Source: JACMLC01 sp963720235 (lineage in GTDB: Bacteria; Acidobacteriota; Blastocatellia; Pyrinomonadales; Pyrinomonadaceae). Taken from it: DNA of 64,000 nt. Of the stretch, positions 18,450 to 26,494 are shown one piece after another. The notes under the pieces were generated by a model, which saw only the letters and a program-made list of their open reading frames with translations, did not search any database and was not told where the DNA came from. The stretch's first letter is position 1, and each line of letters begins with the position of its first letter. Position numbers and translations under genes: made by a program. The stretch lies in assembly GCA_963720235.1 (NCBI GenBank), contig OY970389.1, forward strand, positions 4,650,001 to 4,714,000, written 5' to 3'.

Positions 18450-18917
18450 ATGGCGATTGTGGCATGTAGTAAGTGCGGCGCGAAGAATCGTGTGGATGAA
18501 CAGGCTGCTCTGGCGAGCAAGCCTGTGTGCGGCAAATGCGGCGCGGCTCTGGATGTCAAGGCTGGCGGCAACGAGGCAGATACAAGCAAGCCGCGCATTG
18601 TGACGGATGCGAGGTTTGCCAAAGAAGTCTTGGAGGCAGACCGTCCTGTGCTGCTCGATTGCTGGGCTCCGTGGTGCGGGCCGTGCAGGATGATTGCGCC
18701 CGCGCTGGACCAACTGGCTGCGGAATCAAACGGGCGTTACATTATCTGTAAGCTTAATGTTGACGAGAATCCGCAGACGGCTGCGCGCTTCGGCATCCGC
18801 AGCATCCCGACGCTGCTCATCTTTAAGAACGGCCAACTCGTGGACACGCTCGTCGGCGCGCAATCCAAGCAGGCCATCGCTATCCGACTCGAACGCGCCG
18901 TCTCCGCCGCGGCATAA
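18450..18917 (+). CDS. trxC: Thioredoxin 2 with N-terminal zinc ribbon
   Basis: 155 residues. The N-terminal ribbon has two CxxC pairs (CSKCGAKN, CGKCGAAL) that bind zinc, as in TrxC. The thioredoxin domain follows with the active site WAPWCGPCRM, the cis-proline loop IRSIPTLLIF and a normal C-terminal helix. A cytosolic disulfide reductase active under oxidative stress by family. AAGGAGA stands 9 bp before the ATG. Divergent from the M61 protease; convergent with the HTH/nucleotidyltransferase pair. Confidence 0.95.
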   Translation: MAIVACSKCGAKNRVDEQAALASKPVCGKCGAALDVKAGGNEADTSKPRIVTDARFAKEVLEADRPVLLDCWAPWCGPCRMIAPALDQLAAESNGRYIICKLNVDENPQTAARFGIRSIPTLLIFKNGQLVDTLVGAQSKQAIAIRLERAVSAAA

Positions 18918-18943
18918 TCATCAGAGACAAAAAGGAGCAATGC

Positions 18944-19393
18944 TTATCTGGACTTACGTCTCCCGGCATGTTTATTCGGCTCAGGCATTGCTGCTTGAAG
19001 CGCTTCTGCAATCTCCGAAATGCGTGCGAAACTTACGCACTCATACTCTATTGCTTCGTATCGCTGAATCTGCTGCTCTTGCATCCCCAACCGTTCTGCC
19101 AGTTCCTTCTGACTCAGCCCGGATGCAATGCGCGCACGAATCAGGTGTTGAGGCACAACTGCGATATATCTCAGATCAGGAGGCGGCACATCTCCCGCCT
19201 TCAGTTCATCATATTCTTGCAGTTCGTCCTGTAGAGACTTGAGCTGGCTACGCAGTGCGTCCTCCTGCGCCTTAATCAGGCGTGGGTGCGTTGTTCGGTC
19301 ATTAGCCGATTGCTTGATGAACGACTCCAGTGCGGCATCGAGTTTTGCCGCCTGAGCCTTCGTGATTCGATATTGACGTTCATTCTTAATCAT
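18944..19393 (-). CDS. HTH (Cro/C1-type) protein, likely antitoxin-like partner
   Basis: 149 residues. The N-terminal half (about 1-70) is a long charged helix (LRSQLKSLQDELQEYDELKAG), probably a coiled coil for dimerisation. A Cro/C1 helix-turn-helix occupies about 85-135: IRARIASGLSQKELAERLGM, QQIQRYEAIEY. A basic tail (HAGRRKSR) ends it. Lies three bases after the nucleotidyltransferase-like gene on the same strand. Long-helix plus XRE proteins of this form occur as second genes of toxin-antitoxin-like pairs and usually autoregulate; that role is inferred. Confidence 0.8.
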   Translation of the reverse strand: MIKNERQYRITKAQAAKLDAALESFIKQSANDRTTHPRLIKAQEDALRSQLKSLQDELQEYDELKAGDVPPPDLRYIAVVPQHLIRARIASGLSQKELAERLGMQEQQIQRYEAIEYECVSFARISEIAEALQAAMPEPNKHAGRRKSR

Positions 19394-19396
19394 TTA

Positions 19397-19834
19397 CTAT
19401 CCATCATCCAAAAATAATTCAACAATTCCTTTTGGCGCGCCCATCTGTTTGTCAATTTGAAAGAATTCCAGAAATGTTTTGCCGGTGATTCCCTCTGGCA
19501 CATTTGCCGGGAAGAACTCTGCTCCGAAACGAGCTTTCTGCGCCGCGCGCCCATCATCAAAATCGAAGAACACAGGATCGAGCGCATCAGCATCAACGCC
19601 AGAAATGTCCCAGCAGACATCTATGTCGTTTGGCATCTGTTTAGCTGTCACAAAACTGCCGTCTATGTAAACGCGACGACAGCCTGCCGAGCGCAGCAGA
19701 TTCAAAGCTTCGCGCAGTTTCTTGAGCAGCTCTGCTCTTCTCTCATTGACTCCAAAACGCTCTCTCACCTCATCCCAAGTCGCGGGATGTATCCCAGTAG
19801 GCAGCAACCCTTGCACATCAAAGTTTGGAATCAA
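19397..19834 (-). CDS. Nucleotidyltransferase-like protein (DUF6932-like)
   Basis: 145 residues, begins MIPNFDVQGLLPTGIHPATW. The middle has a minimal nucleotidyltransferase signature: RVYIDGSFVTAKQMPNDIDV, i.e. GS followed by DxD-like D-I-D, on a beta-alpha pattern. The rest (FDDGRAAQKARFGAEFFPA, LEFFQIDKQ) matches proteins I recall being annotated as DUF6932. The stop is three bases before the HTH gene. A polymerase-beta-fold enzyme, or degenerate binding protein, that may modify RNA or protein; paired with the HTH protein it has the shape of a toxin-antitoxin module. Confidence 0.75.
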   Translation of the reverse strand: MIPNFDVQGLLPTGIHPATWDEVRERFGVNERRAELLKKLREALNLLRSAGCRRVYIDGSFVTAKQMPNDIDVCWDISGVDADALDPVFFDFDDGRAAQKARFGAEFFPANVPEGITGKTFLEFFQIDKQMGAPKGIVELFLDDG

Positions 19835-20113
19835 GGCTTATCCTCCTCTTCGATTAAAGGGTGTGTGCATATAATCTCCTTTCGCTGGTGGTCGAAAGTT
19901 TAAGCAAATGGCAATTAATCTTGAATCAAAATTTCCGCTTGTAGAATTCAAGACGCTATAGGCAAGCAACACAATAATATTATTGTGTCACTTCAAATGT
20001 CAAGAGACCATTCTAAAAATCGAAATTTGCAAACTTGGTGTCGCTTGACTCGCCGCGACATTTGGCATAGAACCGAGAGGATTTATTTAACCAATTTTTC
20101 AGGAGTCAATAAC

Positions 20114-20692
20114 ATGAAGCTCATGCTCATCTGTGCAGTTGTCGCGCTCGCGGTTGCTGCGGGTTGCAGCACGCCGACGCAGACGACGACGAATGCGCCG
20201 GAAAAGTCTGCGACCGCCAGCCCGACTGCGACGCCGGCGACTGCTGCGCCGCAACAACAGTCCGGCTCTAATATTTCCGATGAAGAGATGATAGCCAGAG
20301 AAAAACAGATTTGGGAGACGCTCAAGCAGAGGAACTACAAAGCCTTTGCGGATATGCTGGCCGAAGACCAGTTTGAAATCACGCCCAATGGCAGTCATGA
20401 CAAAGCAGCCACGCTCACGCAAGTTCAGGGGACAGATTTTTCAGGCGCGCAGCTCAGCGATTTCAAGGTCATAAAGATTGATAAAGACGCGGCCATAGTG
20501 GCCTATATGGTCAAAGGCCCGATTCCAGCTTTCAGCATCGCGGGCGAAAGGCACAGCACCGTCTGGGCCAATCGCAACGGGAAATGGCTCGCGGTCTTTC
20601 ATCAGAGCACACTGGTTTCTGGCACGCCGCCCGTCACCACGCCGCCATCCGGCACTGGAAAACCACAAGGCACATTGAAGCCGACTAATTAA
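20114..20692 (+). CDS. Lipoprotein with SnoaL/NTF2-like (DUF4440-type) domain
   Basis: 192 residues from ATG 20114 (CAGGAG upstream; the open frame extends to 19985 but without signal logic). Lipoprotein signal LMLICAVVALAVAAGC, lipobox AAGC. A Thr/Ala/Pro-rich linker follows to about residue 55. Then an NTF2-like fold: EEMIAREKQIWETLKQRNYK, FADMLAEDQFEITPNG, VAYMVKGPIP, HSTVWANRNGKWLAVFHQST, as in DUF4440 proteins. A Pro/Thr tail ends it. Binds an unknown small ligand. No neighbours in the same transcript. Confidence 0.8.
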   Translation: MKLMLICAVVALAVAAGCSTPTQTTTNAPEKSATASPTATPATAAPQQQSGSNISDEEMIAREKQIWETLKQRNYKAFADMLAEDQFEITPNGSHDKAATLTQVQGTDFSGAQLSDFKVIKIDKDAAIVAYMVKGPIPAFSIAGERHSTVWANRNGKWLAVFHQSTLVSGTPPVTTPPSGTGKPQGTLKPTN

Positions 20693-20938
20693 CTCAAGTT
20701 GCCAGATAAGAGAGCGATGGCGGCTCTGCGCTCGATGTCAGCGGCTCTGCGCTTGAGGTGAGCGGCTGTGCCGCCTGGCGGTGCGGAAAAGCTTTGCTTT
20801 TCCGGCAGCTATGCCCCAAGCAGAGGAGAGGCTGAGCCTCGCCTCTGAGCAGCAGGAGCAGGAGTCGGAAAGTCAGAGACTTTGCGCACCGCAGGCGGCT
20901 CAAGCCGCAGTCGTTTTGATAACCGGCAACCTGGGTTA
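20692..20938. repeat. MITE-like palindromic element
   Basis: About 247 bp directly after the lipoprotein stop. The ends are inverted: AATTAACTCAAGTTGCCAG at the left and the complement of AATTAACCCAGGTTGCCGG at the right. The core carries GCGGCTGTGCCGCC (20762), facing AAAAGC/GCTTTT and TCAGAGACTTTGCGCACCGC words, plus AGGCTGAGCCT. No open frame. Confidence 0.7.
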
Positions 20939-20954
20939 ATTAAAGCGAAAAAAA

Positions 20955-21018
20955 TTCCCGCAAAGGCGCAAAGGCGCAAAGAAAAGCTTGATTGCTTTCT
21001 TTGCGCCTTTGCGGGAAA
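20955..21018. repeat. Word-type inverted repeat (GCAAAGGC)
   Basis: CCCGCAAAGGCGCAAAGGCG (left) faces TTTGCGCCTTTGCGGG (right), loop about 20 bases; arm made of the tandem word GCAAAGGC. Lies just after the stop of the minus-strand repeat protein (21046) and may act as its terminator. Confidence 0.8.
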
Positions 21019-21045
21019 CGTATCTTGCTTTTCGTCTGACGAGTT

Positions 21046-22161
21046 TCAGTTGATGCCGTGGTCGCGCAGCTTGACCAGTTCGTCAATCGTCAGGTTTTGC
21101 ATGCCGCGCTCTTTCAGCTTCCGTATAAACTCCGCAGTGACGCCGTGGTCTCTCATACGTATCAACTGCTCCGGCTGCAATTTGTCATAGCCGAGTTGCT
21201 TGAGAGCCGAAATATATTCCGCGCTCACGCCGTGGTCTCTGAGTTTGACAAGCTGCTCCGCAGGGAGGCGACTGTAGCCAAGCTGTTCCAGCCGCTTGAT
21301 GTACTCGACGCTGACGCCGTGATCCCTGAGCCGCACGAGTTGTTCGAGCGGCAGACGCCCGTAGCCTGCGGCTTCAATCTCTCTGGCGAAATCCGGCGTC
21401 ACGCCGTGGTCTCTGGTGCGTATCAACTGGTCGAGCGGCATCCTCTCATAACCAAGCTCGTCAAAGCCTTTGATGAATTTGAGAGTCACGCCATGATCCC
21501 GCATCCGTATCAGCAGCGGAAGAGTCTGCGGATTATAGCCGAGCGATTTGAGACCTTTAAGATATTCCAGCTTGACTCCATGCGTGCCTGCGCGAACAAG
21601 CTGCTCCGTCGTGGGCTTTTCATATCCTTGCGCCTTTAGCTCTTCGATAAATGCGAGGCTCACTTCGTGGAGCGTCATGGAGAACTGCTGCTTCTCATCC
21701 GGCGCGTCATAGCCAAGTCGTTTGAGTTCTGCGACGAAAGATGGATTCGGAGCATAAGTCCAGTGGCCCGAACCCTTGCCCTCTTTGAACCAGCCTTCAC
21801 AGCTTAATGTCCCGGCATCGCGCTGAATTTGAAAACGCACATTCGAGCCGCCCGACATGACCTGCGACTGCGAAAGTCCCTGTAGCCGCGATGCTTCAAT
21901 CTCGAAAGAAGAGTTGCTATGCCAGTTATCATCCGCCGAGCGATAAGTCAGAGTCAGTTGCGGATTGGCTTTGCCCGAATAGAACTCAATCATCCACTGG
22001 CCCTCAAAAATTGCCTGCGACGTATTCATCGCGGCAAAGCCTGCGGGCCAGAGCCGCGCGGATTTCTGCGCGCCGATGGATGAGATAATGAGCAGGCTCA
22101 AGAGCAATGCTCCCGCCAGAGTAAAGCGCAGCATTTTAGTCCTGTTAGCAAATTTATACAT
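21046..22161 (-). CDS. Secreted protein with 29-residue repeats (BlaR1-repeat family), paralogue 2
   Basis: 371 residues with GAGGAAG before the start. Signal peptide FTLAGALLLSLLIISSIGA (about 12-31). Residues 45-135 form a small beta domain (FEGQWMIEFYSG, NVRFQIQRDAGTLSCEGWFK, GSGHWTYAPNPSFVAEL). Then about eight copies of a 29-residue repeat with the pattern GYxxxxxxxLIRxRDHGVxxxFIxxLxxL, e.g. GYERMPLDQLIRTRDHGVTP. The same repeats form the C-terminal half of the M56 protease at 23686. Probably all-helical solenoid, exported; role unknown. It follows the paralogue at 22421 after 259 bp of repeat DNA. Confidence 0.82.
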   Translation of the reverse strand: MYKFANRTKMLRFTLAGALLLSLLIISSIGAQKSARLWPAGFAAMNTSQAIFEGQWMIEFYSGKANPQLTLTYRSADDNWHSNSSFEIEASRLQGLSQSQVMSGGSNVRFQIQRDAGTLSCEGWFKEGKGSGHWTYAPNPSFVAELKRLGYDAPDEKQQFSMTLHEVSLAFIEELKAQGYEKPTTEQLVRAGTHGVKLEYLKGLKSLGYNPQTLPLLIRMRDHGVTLKFIKGFDELGYERMPLDQLIRTRDHGVTPDFAREIEAAGYGRLPLEQLVRLRDHGVSVEYIKRLEQLGYSRLPAEQLVKLRDHGVSAEYISALKQLGYDKLQPEQLIRMRDHGVTAEFIRKLKERGMQNLTIDELVKLRDHGIN

Positions 22162-22225
22162 GGCTGCTTCCTCTTATAAAATTTAAAGTCCATTTCAGTC
22201 ACGGCAGTGACGGCATGTCAGTAGC

Positions 22226-22385
22226 CCACAGCGTAAGTGGGGAAAGATGCAAGCAAGAGTTTCAAGCCCTGTAAAGGGCGGCATAAATCTCATATAGTAG
22301 ATTTATGCCGCTATCTTCGATAGCTCAAAATGAATTGTTTGCGAAACCCATAGCTTGCGCTATGGGCTACTGATATGTCGCTACT
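22226..22385. repeat. Palindromic repeats (GGGCGGCATA and AGCCCA words)
   Basis: GGGCGGCATAAATCTC facing its near complement GATTTATGCCGCT, and CCCATAGCTTGCGCTATGGG (22351-22370 region), with AGTAGCCCACAGCG nearby. The same words recur at 32157-32328, 58165-58260 and 58716-58788. Lies between the two repeat-protein genes. Confidence 0.65.
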
Positions 22386-22420
22386 CCGTAGCTCATGGCA
22401 AATAGCTGCTTCACAGCAGC

Positions 22421-23518
22421 TTAGTTATCAAGACCGTGAATCTTGAGATTGACCAGTTCTTCGATGGATAAATCCTTGAGGCCGCGCGAGCGCAGCTGTT
22501 CGATGAAGGCGATGGTCACGCCGTGTATCCGCATGGCTATGAGCTCGTCTGTCCCCGGATGGTTGTAGCCGCGCGATTGCAACTCGCGTATAAAGCCGGT
22601 CGTCACGCCGTGAATCTTCATCGCCACTAAATCTTCGGCAGGCACGCGCTGGTAGCCGAGCGCGCCAAGCTCTTTGATAAACTCGGCGGTCACGCCGTGA
22701 ATCCGCATCGCCACCAAATCTTCAACCGAAGGATTCTCATAGCCCAGAGCTTTCATCTCGCGTATCACATCCGTCGTCACGCCGTGAATCCGCATCGCCA
22801 CTAAATCTTCTGCGTCAATGCGACGATAGCCGTGCGCGTTGAGGTCTTCGATAAATTCTATGCTGACGCCGTGAATCCGCATGGCGACCAGTTGCTCAGG
22901 CAACATGTTCTCGTAGCCTCTGGCGCGCAACTCGACGATATACTTTGTCGTCACGCCGTGAATCCGCATCGCCATCAGGTCGTCGAGCGAGAGCTTGTCA
23001 TAGCCGAGCGTCTTCAACTCTTCGATATAGCCGAGACTGACATCATGCAGGGCAAGCGTGAAGAGGTCATCATTAGAGAGCTTGTCATAGCCGAGCTTTG
23101 CCATCTCGCCGATAAACGGCTGGCTCGGAATGAATGTGAAATGGCCTGAGCCTTTACCAGATTTGAACCAGCCTTTGCAGTCGAGCGTTCCAGCGTCGCG
23201 GACGATTTTGAAAGCGACAGCCGCGCCCTCCTGCATCATCTGCTCGCGCGTCAGGCCCTTCAATTTTTCGAGCGGAAAGTCTGAGGACGACTGCGAAAAC
23301 CTGCCGTTCTCGCCCTGCACATACAAAGAGAACCAGACCTTCTCCGCGCTCGATTTATTTTCGATGACCCACTGCCCCGCGAATTGCTCCTGCGCCGGAG
23401 ACACGTTTGTGTTCACGGCCCAGCCGTAACAGAAGGGCAGCGCAAGCGCGCTCAGGATGATGCCGAGCGAGAGTTTGAAAGCAATGGATGATAGACTTGT
23501 GACATGATTGCTGCTCAT
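22421..23518 (-). CDS. Secreted protein with 29-residue repeats, paralogue 1
   Basis: 365 residues, AAGGAGA before the start. Signal peptide SIAFKLSLGIILSALALPFC. Beta domain at about 40-130 (EQFAGQWVIENKSSAEKVWF, FKIVRDAGTLDCKGWFKSG, GSGHFTFIPSQPFIGEM) closely matching the paralogue at 21046. Then eight 29-residue repeats with consensus GYxxxxxEDLVAMRIHGVTxxFIxEL (RIHGV here replaces RDHGV). DNA repeats of 87 bp are visible as CGCCGTGAATCCGCATCGCC words. Downstream of the M56 protease gene, in the same direction, 167 bp away including a hairpin repeat. Confidence 0.83.
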   Translation of the reverse strand: MSSNHVTSLSSIAFKLSLGIILSALALPFCYGWAVNTNVSPAQEQFAGQWVIENKSSAEKVWFSLYVQGENGRFSQSSSDFPLEKLKGLTREQMMQEGAAVAFKIVRDAGTLDCKGWFKSGKGSGHFTFIPSQPFIGEMAKLGYDKLSNDDLFTLALHDVSLGYIEELKTLGYDKLSLDDLMAMRIHGVTTKYIVELRARGYENMLPEQLVAMRIHGVSIEFIEDLNAHGYRRIDAEDLVAMRIHGVTTDVIREMKALGYENPSVEDLVAMRIHGVTAEFIKELGALGYQRVPAEDLVAMKIHGVTTGFIRELQSRGYNHPGTDELIAMRIHGVTIAFIEQLRSRGLKDLSIEELVNLKIHGLDN

Positions 23519-23565
23519 GGTGAAATCTCCTTAACTTCTCTGTCAGGAAAAAGGACGGATTCTCC

Positions 23566-23662
23566 CTTTGCGTTTCTTTGCATCTTCACACTTTGCGGTC
23601 TTTGCGGTTAAGTAGTTTTTTAACGCAAAGCACGCAAAGGTTTTTTCGCAAAGACCGCAAAG
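23566..23662. repeat. Word-type inverted repeat (CTTTGCGG)
   Basis: CTTTGCGTTTCTTTGC and CTTTGCGGTCTTTGCGGTTA face TAACGCAAAGCACGCAAAGG and GCAAAGACCGCAAAG. It lies between the M56 protease stop and the next repeat-protein gene. Confidence 0.75.
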
Positions 23663-23685
23663 ATGATTCTGCTTATCAATCGCCG

Positions 23686-25863
23686 TTAAAGTATGTTTGC
23701 GTCGCGTAGCTTGATGAGCTCGTCAAGCGACAGGTTATTAAAGCCGCGCTCTCTGGCTTTGCGCATGAAGGCCGCGCTCACGCCATGGTCGCGCAGGCGT
23801 ATGAACTGCTCCGCAGAGATGTTGCTGTAGCCCATCGCGCGTATCTCCTTGACGTACTCTGGCCCAACTCCGTGATCGCGCATCCGTATCAAGAGGTCGA
23901 GCGAAAGATTGCTGAAACCGACTTCCGCCATCTGCTTGATGTAGGTCGGCGAGACGCCGTGATCCTGCGTGCGTATAATCTGTTCGAGCGAGAGATTCTT
24001 GTAGCCAGCCGCGCCGAGCGCCTCGATAATCTCCGGCCTCACGCCGTGATCCGCAGCACGGATTAATTCCTCAAAGCTGAGCTTTTTATATCCCATCTCT
24101 GCGAGCTTTTTGATGTAGCTGATTCTCACGCCATGATCCGTAAGACGAATCGCCATCTCGACGGGCGGCAAGCCATAGCCCAAAGCTTTCAACTCTTTGA
24201 GAAAGTTCGGCGAGACGCCGTGGTCTCTGAGCTTAATCAACTCATCTACGGACAGGTTTGTGTATCCGGCTTCCGCCATTCCATCTATGTAACTGCCGGA
24301 AGGTTTGTCTTCTTCATCTTCATCATCCTGCACGGGCGCGCCCGGCGCAGGCGTCGGCGCATAACTAAAAGTTCTGGGCGCAGCAGGCGCAGCAGGCGTC
24401 GGTGTGAAGGAGAAAGGCGCGGACGGCGCGGTCGTATAGACGAAAGGTCTGGGAGTGATGCTGATGACGGCAGGCGACGCTGGCCTCGGCTGCAAGACAA
24501 CCGGTGACACAGGAGTTCCCGGAGCAGCCGGTGTCGGCGGCGGAGTAGTTCCGTCCTGCAAATCTTCATCATCCTGCGGCGCGTCGCCTACGACCATCAC
24601 GCTCTCGTTGATGCCGCGCTGCAAGACTGTCTGAGAGTTTGCGGACGCGCTCTGCTGCTGTTCGTAGCTAAAGCCGAACGCGCCTTCGAGAAGAGCTTTT
24701 CCGAAAGCCGTGCGCGCACGATGCGATTCATCTCGTTTCGCATCGCTCTCAAAAATTGCCGAGCGCGCGCCGACGCAGATAGAAAAGATTGTGGCGATAG
24801 CGACGAGGCTTGCAATCCACGCCGAAGACCTTTGATGCGGAGATGCAGGAGTTCCTATCAAGCGTTGAATACGACTCAAGAGCGAGCCGCCTCCGTCTGC
24901 CGCAACGGCCAGTTCAGGCAGAGCCTTATGACCGCGAAGCTGCTCAAGCTCTGCCAGCGCGCGCGCGTAAGTCAGCACATTGCCGCAGGTCGCGACGGCC
25001 AAATCATCACAGCAATGCTCACGCTCCGTGCGAATCTGCTTTGAGACCCACCACACAGCCGGATGATAAAAAAGAAGTGTCTCGATTGCTGTTTGCAGCA
25101 GATTAATCAAGTAGTCATGGCGACGTATGTGGGCCAACTCATGCGAGAGCAGAGCTTCAATCTGTTGCGGGCTCAGACCCGTGAACGCGCTCACTGGAAC
25201 GAGTATCACAGGGCGCAGCCAGCCAACCACAGTCGGCACTTCCGCCACAACCGATTCGCACAGCCGCACAGTGCGCGAGACTTTCAAACGCTGCGCCAGA
25301 AGCTCTACGGTCTGTTGCCACTTGATGGTCGCGGGCGTGGTCTTCCAGTTCTTCAATCTCTGGGCCATCACCCAGCCGCCGAGCACGCGCAAAGAGAGCA
25401 CCAGCACGCCAACGAGCCAGATGGAAACCAGCCACGGCAAAGCCTTCGCCAGCTTCTGCCGCAAAGCCATGCGTTCATCAACGGCAGGCTGCGCGGCCTC
25501 AGGCATCGCCGTCCACGAAGTCGCAGCTTGAGTCGTCGCAGTTTCTCTCGCGGCTGTGGTCGTCGCTTCAGCTTTCCATGAAGTTGAAGCATTCGTCTGC
25601 GTCACTTCTTGAGCGGGCGCGGGAGGCGTCTGAACGATGCCGCGCTTGATAATCAAAGTCGTGATGATAGGCGAGGCCAACATCAGCAAGAGCGCGCAAC
25701 AGCCCAGGGCATAACGCACATTTGCCGCGCGCCTTTGCAGGATAACGCGCAAGCTTGCATAGAGCAGCGCGACGAGCGCGCCCTGCCAGAGAAAATGCAG
25801 CAATGCCCATCCGAGCGCCTGAAAAATTGGCTGGGCCAGTAAGGTCTCATTCGTCGTCATCAT
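23686..25863 (-). CDS. M56 (BlaR1/MecR1-type) membrane metalloprotease with 29-residue repeat sensor
   Basis: 725 residues. N-terminal M56 domain with membrane segments at about 14-36, 51-72, 142-164 and 312-335, zinc motif HELAH at 241-245 and the glutamate in TEREHCCDD (282). This matches the protease half of BlaR1, which clears a BlaI repressor after a signal. The usual penicillin-binding domain is absent. Instead a Pro/Ala/Thr-rich linker (about 425-520) leads to about seven 29-residue repeats (GYTNLSVDELIKLRDHGVSP), the same as in the secreted proteins at 21046 and 22421. Start overlaps the repressor stop (ATGA, 25860-25863). The signal sensed is unknown; beta-lactam sensing is not supported. 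Confidence 0.9.
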   Translation of the reverse strand: MMTTNETLLAQPIFQALGWALLHFLWQGALVALLYASLRVILQRRAANVRYALGCCALLLMLASPIITTLIIKRGIVQTPPAPAQEVTQTNASTSWKAEATTTAARETATTQAATSWTAMPEAAQPAVDERMALRQKLAKALPWLVSIWLVGVLVLSLRVLGGWVMAQRLKNWKTTPATIKWQQTVELLAQRLKVSRTVRLCESVVAEVPTVVGWLRPVILVPVSAFTGLSPQQIEALLSHELAHIRRHDYLINLLQTAIETLLFYHPAVWWVSKQIRTEREHCCDDLAVATCGNVLTYARALAELEQLRGHKALPELAVAADGGGSLLSRIQRLIGTPASPHQRSSAWIASLVAIATIFSICVGARSAIFESDAKRDESHRARTAFGKALLEGAFGFSYEQQQSASANSQTVLQRGINESVMVVGDAPQDDEDLQDGTTPPPTPAAPGTPVSPVVLQPRPASPAVISITPRPFVYTTAPSAPFSFTPTPAAPAAPRTFSYAPTPAPGAPVQDDEDEEDKPSGSYIDGMAEAGYTNLSVDELIKLRDHGVSPNFLKELKALGYGLPPVEMAIRLTDHGVRISYIKKLAEMGYKKLSFEELIRAADHGVRPEIIEALGAAGYKNLSLEQIIRTQDHGVSPTYIKQMAEVGFSNLSLDLLIRMRDHGVGPEYVKEIRAMGYSNISAEQFIRLRDHGVSAAFMRKARERGFNNLSLDELIKLRDANIL

Positions 25864-26249
25864 CGCGCCCCTCTTTCAAATTCATCCAGCAGGTCTCGTA
25901 TCTGCGAGAGTTCTTCCGCCGAAGCTCTTTTGGTCTGTAGCGCACGCATCACAAGGTTCATCGCAGAACCATCGAAAGCGCGCTCTAAAAGGTCTCCAAC
26001 AAGCTGCTGCTGCGTCTGCTCCTGCGCAAACCGCGCCTCGTAAACATGCGCGCGCTGGCTCTCGTCACGACGCACCAATTCCTTCTCGGCCATAATCTGC
26101 ATGAGCTTCAAAACGGTCGTGTAACCCATATCGCGGCTTGCACTTAACTGCTCATGCACATCGCGCACAGTAGAAGGCCCGCGTTGCCAGAGCACAGTCA
26201 ATATCTCCAGCTCAGCATCGGTCGGCATCAAGGTTTTGGTCTTCGTCAC
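25860..26249 (-). CDS. BlaI/MecI-type winged-helix repressor
   Basis: 129 residues from GTG 26249 (AAGGAA upstream; ATG 26228 is an alternative). BlaI/MecI/CopY family: winged helix LTVLWQRGPSTVRDVHEQL, MGYTTVLKLMQIMAEKELV, RRDESQRAHVYEAR, then a helical dimerisation tail. It binds dyads and represses its own operon; cleavage by the partner protease would relieve repression. Coupled to the M56 gene by a four-base overlap. Two operator-like dyads overlap its promoter at 26293-26329. Confidence 0.93.
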   Translation of the reverse strand: MTKTKTLMPTDAELEILTVLWQRGPSTVRDVHEQLSASRDMGYTTVLKLMQIMAEKELVRRDESQRAHVYEARFAQEQTQQQLVGDLLERAFDGSAMNLVMRALQTKRASAEELSQIRDLLDEFERGAR

Positions 26250-26292
26250 TTAGGTCAGTTCCTTTCCGGCAGGTGTCGAACCGGGACATTAC

Positions 26293-26329
26293 TACGAAAC
26301 ATTTCGTATTGTCAACGAAAAAATTCGTA
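26293..26329 (-). promoter_or_regulatory. Promoter with two operator dyads for the BlaI-type repressor
   Basis: TACGAAACATTTCGTA (26293-26308) is a perfect 7-bp dyad with two-base spacer; AACGAAAAAATTCGTA (26314-26329) is a near copy. Their centres are 21 bp apart, two helical turns. On the minus strand TTGACA (26315-26310) lies between them with a plausible -10 (AGTAAT) 16 bp on, so bound repressor would cover the promoter. Confidence 0.8.
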
Positions 26330-26494
26330 CTTGAGAGAAAAAGTTTGAGAACCAACCTGTCCGAGAGGTGTAAACGCCCTGCAAGTGGAAATTGTTTTGG
26401 GTTTTAGTTTGAGCCTGCGAAAAAAATTGATACCACTCCGCGCTTATTTTTCGCGTTGGCAAGTGGGACATCAATTATTCAAGGAGCCAGACAA

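Noticed and set aside
23686..25863. Beta-lactam sensor BlaR1
   Set aside because: The penicillin-binding sensor domain is absent and replaced by 29-residue repeats; no beta-lactamase gene in the operon.
21046..25863. Ankyrin or TPR repeats
   Set aside because: The unit is 29 residues with a DHGV or IHGV centre, not the 33- or 34-residue ankyrin/TPR pattern.
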